Below, piece after piece: positions 1 to 9,811 of a stretch of DNA of 64,000 bases. The notes beneath the pieces were generated by a model. The model was given only the letters and a program-made list of their open reading frames with translations, was not told the origin of the DNA and did not search any database. The stretch covers positions 194,660 through 258,659 of the forward strand of contig NW_022985172.1 of assembly GCF_010093535.1 (NCBI RefSeq), in the 5' to 3' direction. Within the stretch, counting starts at the first letter, position 1. Each line of letters opens with the position of its first letter. This DNA is from Lindgomyces ingoldianus (Eukaryota > Ascomycota > Dothideomycetes > Pleosporales > Lindgomycetaceae). A program made the translations under genes and the position numbers.

Positions 1-827
1 TATTAGATAACTAAGTTTATAATAACAAGATTTGCAGTAATTAGTAGTCCTAGCCGCCTAACGTCTACTGCTATAGCCTTGTGCATGTGCACCTTGCCTG
101 TTAGCGCAGGCATAGACTAAGCAGTAGCTGTGATAAAGTTAACAGCTTTTTAAAATAGCTTAAGGCTAACATAACTTTGCAATCTATTACTTACATTAAA
201 CAGGATTATGCTAGTGCCTAATCTAATTTTAAGAACATTCCTAGGCCCTTAGCTATTTAGTAGCGTGTTAATTATGTTATCTAGCCACTTGCGCATCTCT
301 GCCTTGTCTATGTTGCTGCTGTTATACATAGACGTCTATCTAATAAAGTCACGTCTAATTGTCTTACCTTAAATGTTATAGATTAGTAAGTAGATCTTAG
401 AATTAAACTGCTTCTTCTATTTATTAACATGCTGCAATTTGTTATTATTGCTAGCGTGCTTAGTATCTAGCAAACTGCTTTTATAGATTGTAACAAAGCT
501 AGCAAGTTAGGCCTTATTGCTATTATGCTGCTGTTGCACAGTTACTGCGTCACTTACAGATCTGTGACTACAGAGGACATGCTCAATCTCCCCTAGCTCT
601 ACACAATGTCCCCTAATCTTAATCTGTTCATCTATTCAGCCAAAGAACTCTAGCTGACCATATATCAGACAATGACGGACGTAGTCACCTGTGCAATAGG
701 CTTTCACCGTCTAGCCAGCAAGCGTGACTGTAACGAAGCGATTAATGTCTTGCTAAGGATTAGTGTATCCCTAGGCTACACTATTGCCTGTGACCACAAG
801 TTCTCTAATAACTCTAAGTGGTACAAG
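1..827 (-). pseudogene. NRPS continuation: adenylation 3 end and N-methyltransferase domain, heavily mutated, runs off the window
   Basis: Reading the same frame leftwards gives the A6-A8 blocks (ELVVTGN, TGDYVRHC, EQIKIRGHCVELGEIEHVL at about 570-800). After a spacer comes a sequence typical of the N-methyltransferase domain inserted in N-methylating fungal NRPS modules: RRDF at about 345-356, TSMYNSSNIDKAEMRKWLDN at about 276-335, LQSYVSLK at about 159-182, GKVHMHKA at about 75-98 and LVIINLVI at about 6-29. Thirteen in-frame stops lie in 1-830 (3, 117, 150, 249, 336, 369, 417, 507, 636, 711, 753, 771, 828), yet the frame never shifts. The SAM-binding Gly-rich loop is degraded (IRLGTS). More of the gene must lie beyond position 1. 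Confidence 0.78.
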
Positions 828-1544
828 TTACAGGTTTAAATCTATAACGTAGGCACCCAAGTTACTAAGTGCACGGCCAATAGGTACGCTATTAGTGTAC
901 TTCTTATCCTTTTGCAAAACAAAGCTTGTGCTTATACCTGTGTTCTTAGTTAGACCATAGTAATTAATAAGCGTGCATGTAAGGAGGTTTTCTGTGGCGA
1001 AGAAGTCTCGCGGGTACAGTGCTTCACCTCCTAAGCAAAGCATTTCGATTGCAGCAAATAGGGCGGGGCACTCTATAGTGTAGTGCCTGAAAAGCGCCGG
1101 AGTGAGCACGGCCATCCAGATGTCGTGTCTGTTGAATATCTGAAGCATAGCCTCTGGGTCCAGAACTACCATTGCGTCAATGCATACGAGCGTTCCACCG
1201 TTCAACAGGCAGGCATATATCTCCCATGTCGACACGTCAAAAGCTAGGTTGGTCATGTGTGCCATAACCCGGGAAGCCGGCAGGTGCTGAACAAGGTTGT
1301 TGTCTCTCACCAAGCGCACAATGCCGCGGTGTTCCACCATAACTCCCTTCGGCTGGCCTGTCGATCCCGAAGTGAACATGACATAGGCAAGGCTCGTCGC
1401 TGACGGCCCGACGACCATAGTACATGTAGACATTTTCGACTCATGGTAAGCCTGTTCATCCAGAGCGTCTGTAATCCGTACAAACTGGATGTTGCTCATC
1501 TTCAGGTCCGGACACTGGCAATCCGCCCCAACAAAAACGATCCT
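828..1544 (-). pseudogene. NRPS continuation: adenylation 3 core
   Basis: Same frame, open from the TAG at 1545 to a TAA at 828. It contains the ATP-binding loop FTSGSTGQPKG, then FDVSTWEIY (amino-group-binding Asp present) and a damaged A5 motif, NYYGLTKNT, where the family has NxYGPTE. Pro-to-Leu and Glu-to-Lys are both C-to-T/G-to-A changes on the coding or opposite strand. This domain is therefore intact at A3 and A4 but hit at a key A5 residue. Confidence 0.82.
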
Positions 1545-2390
1545 CTAGCCTAGAAGAGAGGAAAGTATAGCTTCCATTCGCTTCCCTAGGATCCTGGCGT
1601 CAAACGGCAAGTATGCTAGATGGGCCTTAAGGATGGCTAGGAACGCAACAATAGTCTGACAGCTTCGACTTCCATACACGCCCACCAAACTCTCAGGAGC
1701 AAATGCCCACTGTGCCAGCCACCGAGCAAGTACATCGGACGCCCTGTCTAGCTGATTGTAGCTCATCTCGATTGAAGCATCTTTCACGGCAATCCTTGAT
1801 GGATAGGCAGAGGCTTCATGGCGGAAGAGGTCGACAATGCTTGACTCGCGCGGGTAGGCGGTCTCTTTAACACAAACAAGGCCCATTGCGTTCAGCTTGT
1901 GATAATCAGCCTCAGTCAGTAGCGGAATAGAGGCAGCCACCGCCTCCAGCTCCTTGAGACATGCTTCTAGAACGTTAGAATAGAGTGACAGCATGTTGTC
2001 AATCGTCTCTGGAGCATAGAGGTCAGTCGAGTAGAAGACACTACCCTGTAGTCCGTCCGGATGCTGGAAGAAGTGGAACTCAAGATCAAACCTCGTGCTT
2101 GTTGCTCCATGCAACCCCTCCGTTTCTACGCCCGCTAGCATGAGCTGTCCTAAGTTTCGCTGAGAGTGTACAGCAAAAACAAGCTGCACAATCGGGTGAC
2201 GAGATAGGTCTCTATCTTGCTTAAGCTGAGAGACAATGCGCTCAAATGGAACGTCCTGGTTTGCAAGGGAAGCAACTGTTACACCGTGGACCTGTCAGAC
2301 AAGCTCTTCAAAAGTCTCCTCTTTAACTCTAATCCAAAGGCACTGCATGTTAACAAAAAATCCAATCATATCTTTAAGCTCCCACCAATC
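1545..2390 (-). pseudogene. NRPS continuation: end of condensation 2, start of adenylation 3
   Basis: Continues in the same frame past TGA at 2391 and another TGA at 2295-2297. It first reads the last part of condensation 2 (FFVN, NQDVPFERIV, then FDLEFHFF), then the linker and the start of adenylation 3 (YNQLDRASDVLARWL, the A1 motif; LKAHLAYLPFD, the A2 motif, usually with Gly where His stands here). It is closed by a TAG at 1545-1547. The open part is 1545-2189. Both TGAs fit CGA-to-TGA changes, a common product of RIP on arginine codons. Confidence 0.82.
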
Positions 2391-2918
2391 TCAATTCGCA
2401 TTTGCAGTGCCAATAGTCGCATCTTCTTGTCCAGTGAGTCGGAATTGTGTTACCCGGAAAGCAGCAAGCAGGGCCACAAAGAAAGTCACCCCATGCACTT
2501 TACAGAATTGTTCCAACTTGGCATATAATAGGCCGCTAATCTCTAACGTCCGCACATCGGCTTTTCCAGACAACGTGGCGGGTCTAGGCTTGTCACAAAG
2601 GAGCTCTGCCGGTCGGCTTGTCTGTAGCTGCGTGAGCCAGTAGCTCAGCTGCCTCTGGTGCTCATCCACCTGAGCTTGCTGTCTCTGCCAAACAGAAAAG
2701 TCACAGTACTGAATAGGCAAAGGTTGTACTTGAGAGAGCGGATCCTGTCCTGCGATAGCGGCTGAGTAAAATGCAGACAGTTCACGCATAAGCACATCGA
2801 CAGACCAACCGTCCGAGACAATGTGATGCATGACAATAGACAGCACGTGATCGTCTTCCTTAATGCGGTAGACTGATACTCTCCATCCAGGCTCAGTTCG
2901 CAGGTCAAAGGGAGTCGC
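2391..2918 (-). pseudogene. NRPS continuation: core of condensation 2
   Basis: In the same frame as the rest of the NRPS. After the TAA at 2919 it reads through the middle of the condensation domain, including the active-site motif HHIVSDGWS (second His is catalytic in the family) and the later block SVWQRQ. It ends at TGA 2391, in the part that normally carries the conserved GTxxANR-type motif. The catalytic HHxxxDG is intact, so this domain was functional until recently. Loss is through stop codons only. Confidence 0.85.
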
Positions 2919-3791
2919 TTAGTCCTGCTGCACTGCATCCGCGAGGCCCTGTTCGTCGCCTGGGAGAATGTCGATGACGTTCAGTTCCCTAGCATGGAAA
3001 GGTTGAACTATTTGCACACTTGTACCGCCAATGGTAGCGAAGGTCGTGCGTAACGTTTCATGGCGATTTTCAATCGCAAGAAGGGCGGAATTGAGGGCCG
3101 TAAGTTGGAGGGGGCCCTTAATATGCATTGCAACCGGCACAAGATACCAAGTCAGACCTGGGTGCAGTTCTTCCAAGAACCACAGCCGGCCTTGCGCAAA
3201 CGATTGCTCGACAGGCCCAACATGATTAACATGCGCAATAGCGGCGGGAGGGTCGCAAGTCGATCTAATGGCAGTTGAGGTCACCTGTTCTAGGCGTAGA
3301 TTACAAAAGATGTCTGCGACGCTTAACTGCATCCCTGTTCTGCAGGCCTCGCCGACAAGCTTCATGGCTGCGATCGAGTCACCACCCAGGCGGAAAAAGC
3401 TGTCGTCCAGACCGATGCTCTCTGGCTCAATGTGCAGCACTTCAGCCCATAGCTTTTGCATCGCACTCTCTGCCTTTATCAATGGTAGTCGCTTCAGTCC
3501 CTGGCTGAAAGTTCGCATCTCGACCAGTTGCTGGGCCGAGAACGAGGCCCCAATCTCTCGCAGTCGCTTCCGGTCAATCTTCTTTAATGACGTCGCCGGC
3601 AGTTGTGGTATTGGAATGAACACTGTTGGCACCATGTACCGTGGAAGAAATCGCTCTAGTCTGTCCTAGAGCGTCCATATGGCACTCTGTGTCCGCATCC
3701 GCGGCACTACGTATGCACCATACTCGTTCGCCTGAGTGTCTGTGCTATTGTTAACAACGATGAAACAAACAAGTATACTCTCTTCATCTGT
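2919..3791 (-). pseudogene. NRPS continuation: end of adenylation 2, carrier 2, start of condensation 2
   Basis: Same frame as the upstream NRPS segment and directly continuous with it. After the TAG at 3792 the protein resumes, meets a TAG at 3666-3668, then reads an A-domain tail (KKIDRKRLR, the A10 region), a complete carrier site (LGGDSIAAMKL) and the start of an LCL-type condensation domain (SFAQGRLWFLEEL, RHETLRTTF). It closes with a TAA at 2919. The A10 motif has Lys-Lys where module 1 has Gly-Lys, compatible with G-to-A changes. The A10-carrier stretch resembles that of module 1 (about 6560-6800) closely at nucleotide level, so the modules are internal duplicates. There are no frameshifts; only nonsense and missense changes are seen. 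Confidence 0.85.
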
Positions 3792-6700
3792 CTAAGGCGT
3801 GATAAGCTCCACTGCAATGTCTTTCACGTTAGCCTTTGCCTGCTGAGCTTGATGCTCTATCTCTCCTAGTTCAATACGCTGCCCGCGAAGCTTAACCTGA
3901 TTGTCTTTCTGCCCTAGCAGCTCAATCGACCCATCTTGCTTGTGCCTAGCCAGGTCTCCAGTCTTGTATAGACGAGATCCACATCCGTCTGTTCCGAAGA
4001 ATGCTCTCCATGCAGGTGCCTTGATGAAAGTGGCGGCTGTCTTGTCTGGCTTGTCAATGTACTCCACGCCGAGTATAGGCCCTTCAATCAGCACCTCACC
4101 AATGGCTCCTGTTGGAACAAGCCTATTGTGGTCATTTAGATTGACGATCCAGTAGATACCTGTGCTGGCTCGGCCTACATCCTTAGTTGTGGAGGTACTA
4201 TTTAGTCTTATGGATGAGACGAAACCGGATGTCTCGCTACTTCCGTATGTTTGCCGCAGGTGCACCTGGGCTTCCCACTGCCTAATCTGAGAAATTCGTA
4301 TAGGCTCCCCACCTATGCATAGAGTAGTCAATGATGGGACCAACTCAGGGTTAAGGAGATCGAGGACAGTGGAAGTAAGGAATGCCCAGTTTATCTTCAT
4401 CTTTGAGATAGCCGATGCCAGATGACTTGTTCGTTCCTCGTCGGTTGGGATGCAAATGCAGCCCCCATGAACAAGAGACAGAAGAATTTCGGCTAATGAC
4501 CCAGCGAAAGAGTAAGATCCAAACTGCAGTGTTCGAGTACCTGTCTGCATTCCGACGTAGTGACCGTGGCCAACTACGGCAGAGCACGCTGACTGATGCG
4601 CGATTCTGCATCCCTTCGGTTCACCCGTGCTTCCAGATGTAAAGATGACATAGGCAGTATCTATAGGCTGTACAGTGACGCTCCATGGGTATTTTCGACT
4701 GAACTGCACCATCGAATCTCTCGTGATGACCACAACGGCCTTAACTAAACCTTCCACGACTGGGGCGCTCGCTTGAGATGCTAGTGCGAGCGTACTGGAT
4801 GATCTGCTGCACATCAATTTCAGACGCTCGTAGGGCAGAGATGGATCAAGAAGGAGAAATGCTCCCCCTGCCTTGAGCACCGCCACCATCGACACTATTG
4901 TCCACATTGACTTCTCAAAGCACAGCGGAACAATGTTATTGGGCCTGACACCAAGGGCCACGAGGTGGCCTGCCAGTCTAGTCGACAGCGCGTCCAGCTC
5001 GCCATACGTCATCTCGCCGTCCCAAGCACAGACAGCAGGCGCATCGGGCCGCGCCATGGCCTGCTCTTCAAACAAGCCATGAAGGCATCGTTCAACCGCC
5101 GCTGGTATTTCACGGTTCCATGCCCACAGCTCCGTCCTGTCCTCGGGTGTGAGCGCGTCGATATCCGCCACCTTATCTTCTGGCTTAGCTCTAGCCAGTT
5201 GTTGCATGACGACGCTGAACTGGCTCAGCAGCTTCTTAACTAACCATTCCTCTAAGACCCGCTTGTCGAAGCTAGCCTCGATCTGAACCCCTTCGGCGGC
5301 CAGTGTGCACTGCAGCATCAGTCCATATGTCGTGAAGTCCTGAAGCTCGGAGCGTCCACGCCATTCCCCCAGTCCCTCATCACTCTTAAGATCATTGCTT
5401 ACAGGCTGTACAACAAGCAGCGTTTGGAAGCCGCAAGCATGCCGGGTGCCCGGTGCGATCTTGGCTATGTGCTGTAGCCCCGTCTGCTCGTATGGGATCA
5501 TCTCCGTTGCCTGCTGTTGCAAACTCTGCAGGAAGGCAAGCACAGTCTGATCGCCTACTAGCTTTACTCGCACAGGCACGGTTGCGATGGTGGGCCCAAT
5601 CATGGCCTCAATGTCAGAAACAGGGGCGTTCCGTCCAGTGACCGTGGTGCCGAACACCACGTCGTCCAAGTTGGTGTACCGACTGGCGATGATGGCCCAA
5701 GCAGCGCGCACGAGCGTCGACGTCGTTGTGTCGGAGGGTACCTTTGGGAGTGGAGGGCATTGATAGTGCATTATTGCATCTGCGACTGGCTGCTGCACCG
5801 CCGCTGGCAGTGGAGGGAACAGTGTCGCTTGGCAGTCATCGAGAGCTTTCTGCCAGTACAGCGCCGCTACCTCCTGGTCTTGCTGGCCGAGATACTTGAT
5901 GAAAGCATGGAAGCCAGGCTGCTGTTCTACTATGCCCTCTGTGTAAGCCTTGGTAACCGCGCTGACGATCCGAGGCATCGACCAGCCGTCGTACAGCGCA
6001 TGGTGGATTGTCCATACCATCCAGCGCTTCTCTTCTTTCGCTTCCTTGACGAGGGCGTACCGTGTCAGCGGATCGCCGAGTCCCATGGAGACTGACTTAT
6101 CCTCCTCAAGATACTCTTCCAGTCCTTCTGCCTCAATCCACGGGATGTCCTCTGCCATCACGGCCTGCAGCAAGCCAAGCCTACTATTCTGCACGATCCG
6201 CGTGCGCAAGACTGGCATTGATCGGACGACATGCTCCCAAGCAGCTCGCAAAATGTCTTCTTCTATGTCGGCCCGCAGCTCTAGAACGCTCTGCATGATG
6301 TAGTCGCCGGCTCGTTTCGACGTCAGCGACACCAGTCCTTCCTGCAGCGGTGAGCATGGGTAGATGTCCTCGACAATGCTCGCGTCAACGCTGCAGCTCG
6401 CAGCCGCTTCCTCCCGGATGTGGGCTACCTCCACATCTTCACCCAGGAGAGAATAGGAAGGGATGTCTTCAGCCATGTTGCTACTGTTGCTGTAGTCCAG
6501 TCCAACCAGGTCGGCAATTGTAGGATTGCGGAATATGTCTGCGACGCTCAGCTGAATCCCCGCTCTGCGAGCCTCACCGACAAGCTTCATGGCTGCGATC
6601 GAATCACCACCCAGTCGAAAGAAGCTGTCGTCCAGACCGATGGTCTCCGGCTCGATATGCAGCACTTCCGCCCATAACTCCTGCATCGCCCTCTCTGCCT

Positions 6701-8423
6701 TTGTCGATGGTAGTCGTTTCTGTCTCTGGCTGGATGTCCGCATCTCGGCCAGCTTTTGGGCAGAGAATGAGGCCCCAATCTCCCGTAGCCGCTTCCTGTC
6801 TGTCTTTCCTGACACTGTCATTGGCAACCGTGCAATGGCAAAGTACACATTTGGTAACATGTAGCTCGGCAGCCGCTCTGCCAGTTTCTTGTCTGATTCA
6901 ACCGGATTGATCACCCGTATCAGTGAGCCAGAGTTGGCCGTTTTATCTGTCGTTATTTCACTGCCTATCTTTTCATCCAGCTGTAGGAAGGCTGCTAGCA
7001 TTGCACCGTGTTTCTCGCCCTCAGGCATGATGACTTCGACTGCCATCTGTTTGGCCTCTGGTATGCACTCTCGCACATGGTGCTCGATTTCGCCGAGCTC
7101 GACTCGCTGGCCTCGTATCTTAACTTGGTCGTCCTTGCGGCCCATATAGATGAGGTCGCCTTCGGGCCCGTAGTGGACCAGGTCGCCCGTCTTGTACATT
7201 CTGCCGTGTCGGCCTGGGTAGCCTCCTCCACCTCGCAACAGCCAGGTTGGATCACCGATGAAAGCTGCATTGGTCTTCTCAGCGTCGTTGAGGTAGCCAC
7301 GTGCGAGGATCGGCCCTTCAACCAAGAGCTCCCCGATCGACCCTGTAGGAGCCAGCTTGTTATGGTTCTCTGGGTCTACCACCCAGCTGACAGAAGCAAT
7401 CGACTTTCCAAGCAATCCCGACCTGAAGCCTTCTATGCCGATATATCCCGTACAGAATATACAGGACTCTGTGGGACCATATGCATTGATGACCTTGATC
7501 TGACCTCTCCAAGCCTCGCAATCAGCCAGCGTGATTCTTTCCGCCCCAAGCACCAATGTCCTCAGTGTTACAATCGATTTAGGGTCTAATAATCGTGCAA
7601 CAGTCGGGGTGAGATAGGCCCAGTTTACGACCATAGTGTTAATGGCATTAGATAGATTGTTGCGCCGATGACTCTCAGACGGGACGCAGATACAACCTCT
7701 AAACATCAAGGTCGTGAAAGTCTCAGTAATGCATACGTCAAACGTGTAGGCAGCGAACTGAAGAGCTCGAGTGTGCTGTGTGAACCCGAAAACTCTCCCA
7801 TGGCCTAAGCAGCTGGTAGTGACCGCTCGATGTTCCAGAACGACGCCTTTTGGTGTTCCAGTACTTCCAGAGGTGAAGATGATGTACGCAGCGTTCCCTG
7901 GTTCTACAACAGGATGAATCTCGTCCGTCTCGACATGGAGCTGGGCGATGGTTGCTTCACACACTGTGACAATGTTGAGGGCAGAATCCTCCCATAGAGT
8001 TGAGTATTGGGCCGACGTCAGCATTATCATAGCCCCCGTCTGGTCGAAGATCTCCTTGTGGCGGCTTGCTGGATGCTCTGGATCCAGGGGGACAAATGCT
8101 CCACCCGCTTTGAGGACTGCCAACATCGCGACAACAGTCCACATGGACTTCTCAAAGCACAGCGGCACAGTGTCCTCTAGCTTGATTCCGAGTCTGACAA
8201 GTTGGCCTGCCAGCTTGGTCGACATCGCGTCCAGCTCGCCGTACGTCATCTCGCCGTCCCACCCGTGAATAGCGAGCGAAGCAGGATTGCTTTGAGCGAT
8301 TGTCTTGATGAGCTCATGCACGCACTGCTCGACGCTTGCCGGTACTGCATGGTTACGGAGCCAAAGCTCTTCAATATCCTTGCTCTCCCCACCGTGTAAT
8401 GCTTGGGAACTTGTATCCTCCAT
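3792..8423 (-). CDS. Non-ribosomal peptide synthetase, intact N-terminal part (A-T-C-A), 1543 codons before a premature stop
   Basis: Assembles a peptide by the thiotemplate mechanism. Domains in order: adenylation 1 (about residues 58-565; FTSGSTG near 184, NAYGPTES near 315, YKTGD, VKIRGQRVELGEIE, GKTDRKRLR); carrier 1 (LGGDS near 606, Ser for phosphopantetheine); condensation 1 (PCSPLQEG start, HHALYDGW near 807); adenylation 2 (about 1140-1543; FTSGSTG near 1261, YGSSET, YKTGD, ELGEIE). There is no leading condensation domain, as in an initiation module. The ATG at 8423 is the first after an in-frame TGA at 8481-8483. The frame ends in TAG at 3792-3794, but the same frame continues as recognisable NRPS (A2 end, T, C, A, methyltransferase) to position 1, so this is the readable part of one larger gene. 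Adenylation 2 has FAGS where FDxx is usual. Product unknown. Whether the truncated protein is made or useful cannot be seen. Confidence 0.9.
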   Translation of the reverse strand: MEDTSSQALHGGESKDIEELWLRNHAVPASVEQCVHELIKTIAQSNPASLAIHGWDGEMTYGELDAMSTKLAGQLVRLGIKLEDTVPLCFEKSMWTVVAMLAVLKAGGAFVPLDPEHPASRHKEIFDQTGAMIMLTSAQYSTLWEDSALNIVTVCEATIAQLHVETDEIHPVVEPGNAAYIIFTSGSTGTPKGVVLEHRAVTTSCLGHGRVFGFTQHTRALQFAAYTFDVCITETFTTLMFRGCICVPSESHRRNNLSNAINTMVVNWAYLTPTVARLLDPKSIVTLRTLVLGAERITLADCEAWRGQIKVINAYGPTESCIFCTGYIGIEGFRSGLLGKSIASVSWVVDPENHNKLAPTGSIGELLVEGPILARGYLNDAEKTNAAFIGDPTWLLRGGGGYPGRHGRMYKTGDLVHYGPEGDLIYMGRKDDQVKIRGQRVELGEIEHHVRECIPEAKQMAVEVIMPEGEKHGAMLAAFLQLDEKIGSEITTDKTANSGSLIRVINPVESDKKLAERLPSYMLPNVYFAIARLPMTVSGKTDRKRLREIGASFSAQKLAEMRTSSQRQKRLPSTKAERAMQELWAEVLHIEPETIGLDDSFFRLGGDSIAAMKLVGEARRAGIQLSVADIFRNPTIADLVGLDYSNSSNMAEDIPSYSLLGEDVEVAHIREEAAASCSVDASIVEDIYPCSPLQEGLVSLTSKRAGDYIMQSVLELRADIEEDILRAAWEHVVRSMPVLRTRIVQNSRLGLLQAVMAEDIPWIEAEGLEEYLEEDKSVSMGLGDPLTRYALVKEAKEEKRWMVWTIHHALYDGWSMPRIVSAVTKAYTEGIVEQQPGFHAFIKYLGQQDQEVAALYWQKALDDCQATLFPPLPAAVQQPVADAIMHYQCPPLPKVPSDTTTSTLVRAAWAIIASRYTNLDDVVFGTTVTGRNAPVSDIEAMIGPTIATVPVRVKLVGDQTVLAFLQSLQQQATEMIPYEQTGLQHIAKIAPGTRHACGFQTLLVVQPVSNDLKSDEGLGEWRGRSELQDFTTYGLMLQCTLAAEGVQIEASFDKRVLEEWLVKKLLSQFSVVMQQLARAKPEDKVADIDALTPEDRTELWAWNREIPAAVERCLHGLFEEQAMARPDAPAVCAWDGEMTYGELDALSTRLAGHLVALGVRPNNIVPLCFEKSMWTIVSMVAVLKAGGAFLLLDPSLPYERLKLMCSRSSSTLALASQASAPVVEGLVKAVVVITRDSMVQFSRKYPWSVTVQPIDTAYVIFTSGSTGEPKGCRIAHQSACSAVVGHGHYVGMQTGTRTLQFGSYSFAGSLAEILLSLVHGGCICIPTDEERTSHLASAISKMKINWAFLTSTVLDLLNPELVPSLTTLCIGGEPIRISQIRQWEAQVHLRQTYGSSETSGFVSSIRLNSTSTTKDVGRASTGIYWIVNLNDHNRLVPTGAIGEVLIEGPILGVEYIDKPDKTAATFIKAPAWRAFFGTDGCGSRLYKTGDLARHKQDGSIELLGQKDNQVKLRGQRIELGEIEHQAQQAKANVKDIAVELITP

Positions 8424-9811
8424 CTTTGGCTGAATACTTCTGGTGTCAGAACGAGGGATAATTTTCTCTTCGATTTGGTGTCAACGTAAAGTTCTTTAGG
8501 AGTTTGATTGAACAAAAGATTTGGCGGCTTCCCCTGACCAAAGCTGGGTGAAGTCCAGCTATGAGCTATGGATCAAAAGATCAACCAATACGTAGCCTTG
8601 GCCTAGCTCATCCTTGAATGCGCCGTCCGTCCAATGATGTGCAAAACCTAAATGCTATGGTTCTAGCTGTGCTGCGGCACCTCGATCCTGCTGCTGGTCT
8701 GCAGCTCCGTCACACTGCGTTGTCGCGCGAGGAACGGGTAGCATGACATTGCTTGGCAGGATGCTGACTTTAAGCCCGTAACAAAGGTTCTCCTGTCGAG
8801 GTTAACGCTCCGCCCCGCCCCACTCCCACCCCAATTTCCCCCTTTACCCGGTTGTCGGCGATGTCAACATGTGTGCCTGCGGCGCGGTATTGACATGTGT
8901 GCCGCTCCGCGGTCGATACGCTGCGAGGCACGAGACAAGTGACGGTCGCATGATATGGGGCGATCTCTAACGCCATCAGTTCAGGAGAGTCCAGGAGTAG
9001 AGCCGATGTGCCTTAAACACTAAACGTTGGAAATGGAGGGTGAGCGCAAAGCGAGACTTCACAAGATGTTGCTGCCAAGCTAGGACCTTCTGCAGATGGT
9101 CGGCAAACGAATCTGCCAGTGGCCGACGCACTAGGGCATTTCGGCACTAAGCGATACCCAAAAAAGCTTAGCTCGTGTCCTTAACCTTACCTCACAATCA
9201 GTGAACAACACCTTACCTCCCTGGCAAATTGTCCCGTGTGCGTATGTGTTTTACTGTGGACACGCACCCTGTTAAACATGGACGTTTCGGTCTAATCTTC
9301 CTCCATTTCAGAAGTCAACCTTGAGACCTGCTCGTACACTGCCCAACACGCCCCCAGCAGCTACTTATGTCATCAACTCCTACATTCGCACCAGATGACT
9401 TGAGGAACGAAAATCCACGAAGCAAAAGCTAAGTTAGTTACCTGCATTGCCATTACCAAAGTAGCCTTTAGTTTGTTACTCATGGCGACACGAAGGACCT
9501 TGGTACTACGGCGTCTTCGTCTTCCCAAGTCTCCAAAGCAATGAGCAACACCTAGTGCTTGCTAGAGAGTATTGCAAACATGCAAATACGAATTTGGGGG
9601 AAAAAGTACTTCCATAATAAGCTCTGTCGTGCGAAATTCAATCGGCAATCAAAAGTCCTATCTTCGCGTATGTTACTGAGAATCACTCTTTCAACGGAAT
9701 AATGAATTGCCATCTCGCTCTGCCACCGAAATAATGATCCATTGGATAAAGCGACGACATAGAAATCCAGACTATTTACGATAAATCAAGAATCCGAACG
9801 TACTACACGTT
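8424..9811. promoter_or_regulatory. NRPS 5' flank and intergenic region; no gene seen
   Basis: Non-coding stretch between the NRPS start (8423) and the reductase stop (9812), both minus strand. It holds the NRPS promoter by position, including the first copy of a duplicated segment (8570-8890) with a CCAAT pentamer at 8585-8589 and a GC-box-like C-rich run near 8811-8835. Composition is ordinary, without the TpA bias of the repeat regions. No convincing ORF, tRNA or known motif beyond these was found in 8891-9811. Confidence 0.5.
8570..8890. repeat. Duplicated promoter-proximal segment, copy 1 (upstream of NRPS)
   Basis: About 320 bp sharing long identical blocks with 11450-11768 in the same orientation, for example a block around 8576-8600, the GTCCGTCCAATGATG block near 8626 and a long identical stretch near 8738-8766. 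It starts 147 bp upstream of the NRPS ATG. Differences are scattered and not only C-to-T/G-to-A. Confidence 0.8.

Noticed and set aside
2217..3669. Plus-strand ORFs opposite the NRPS
   Set aside because: Antisense shadows of the NRPS frame; no domain content.
4351..8423. The NRPS as several separate genes
   Set aside because: All pieces share one frame and consecutive domains; a single interrupted gene explains them better.
8770..8976. Minus-strand ORF of 68 codons upstream of the NRPS
   Set aside because: Lies across the duplicated promoter segment; the frame is not conserved in the second copy.
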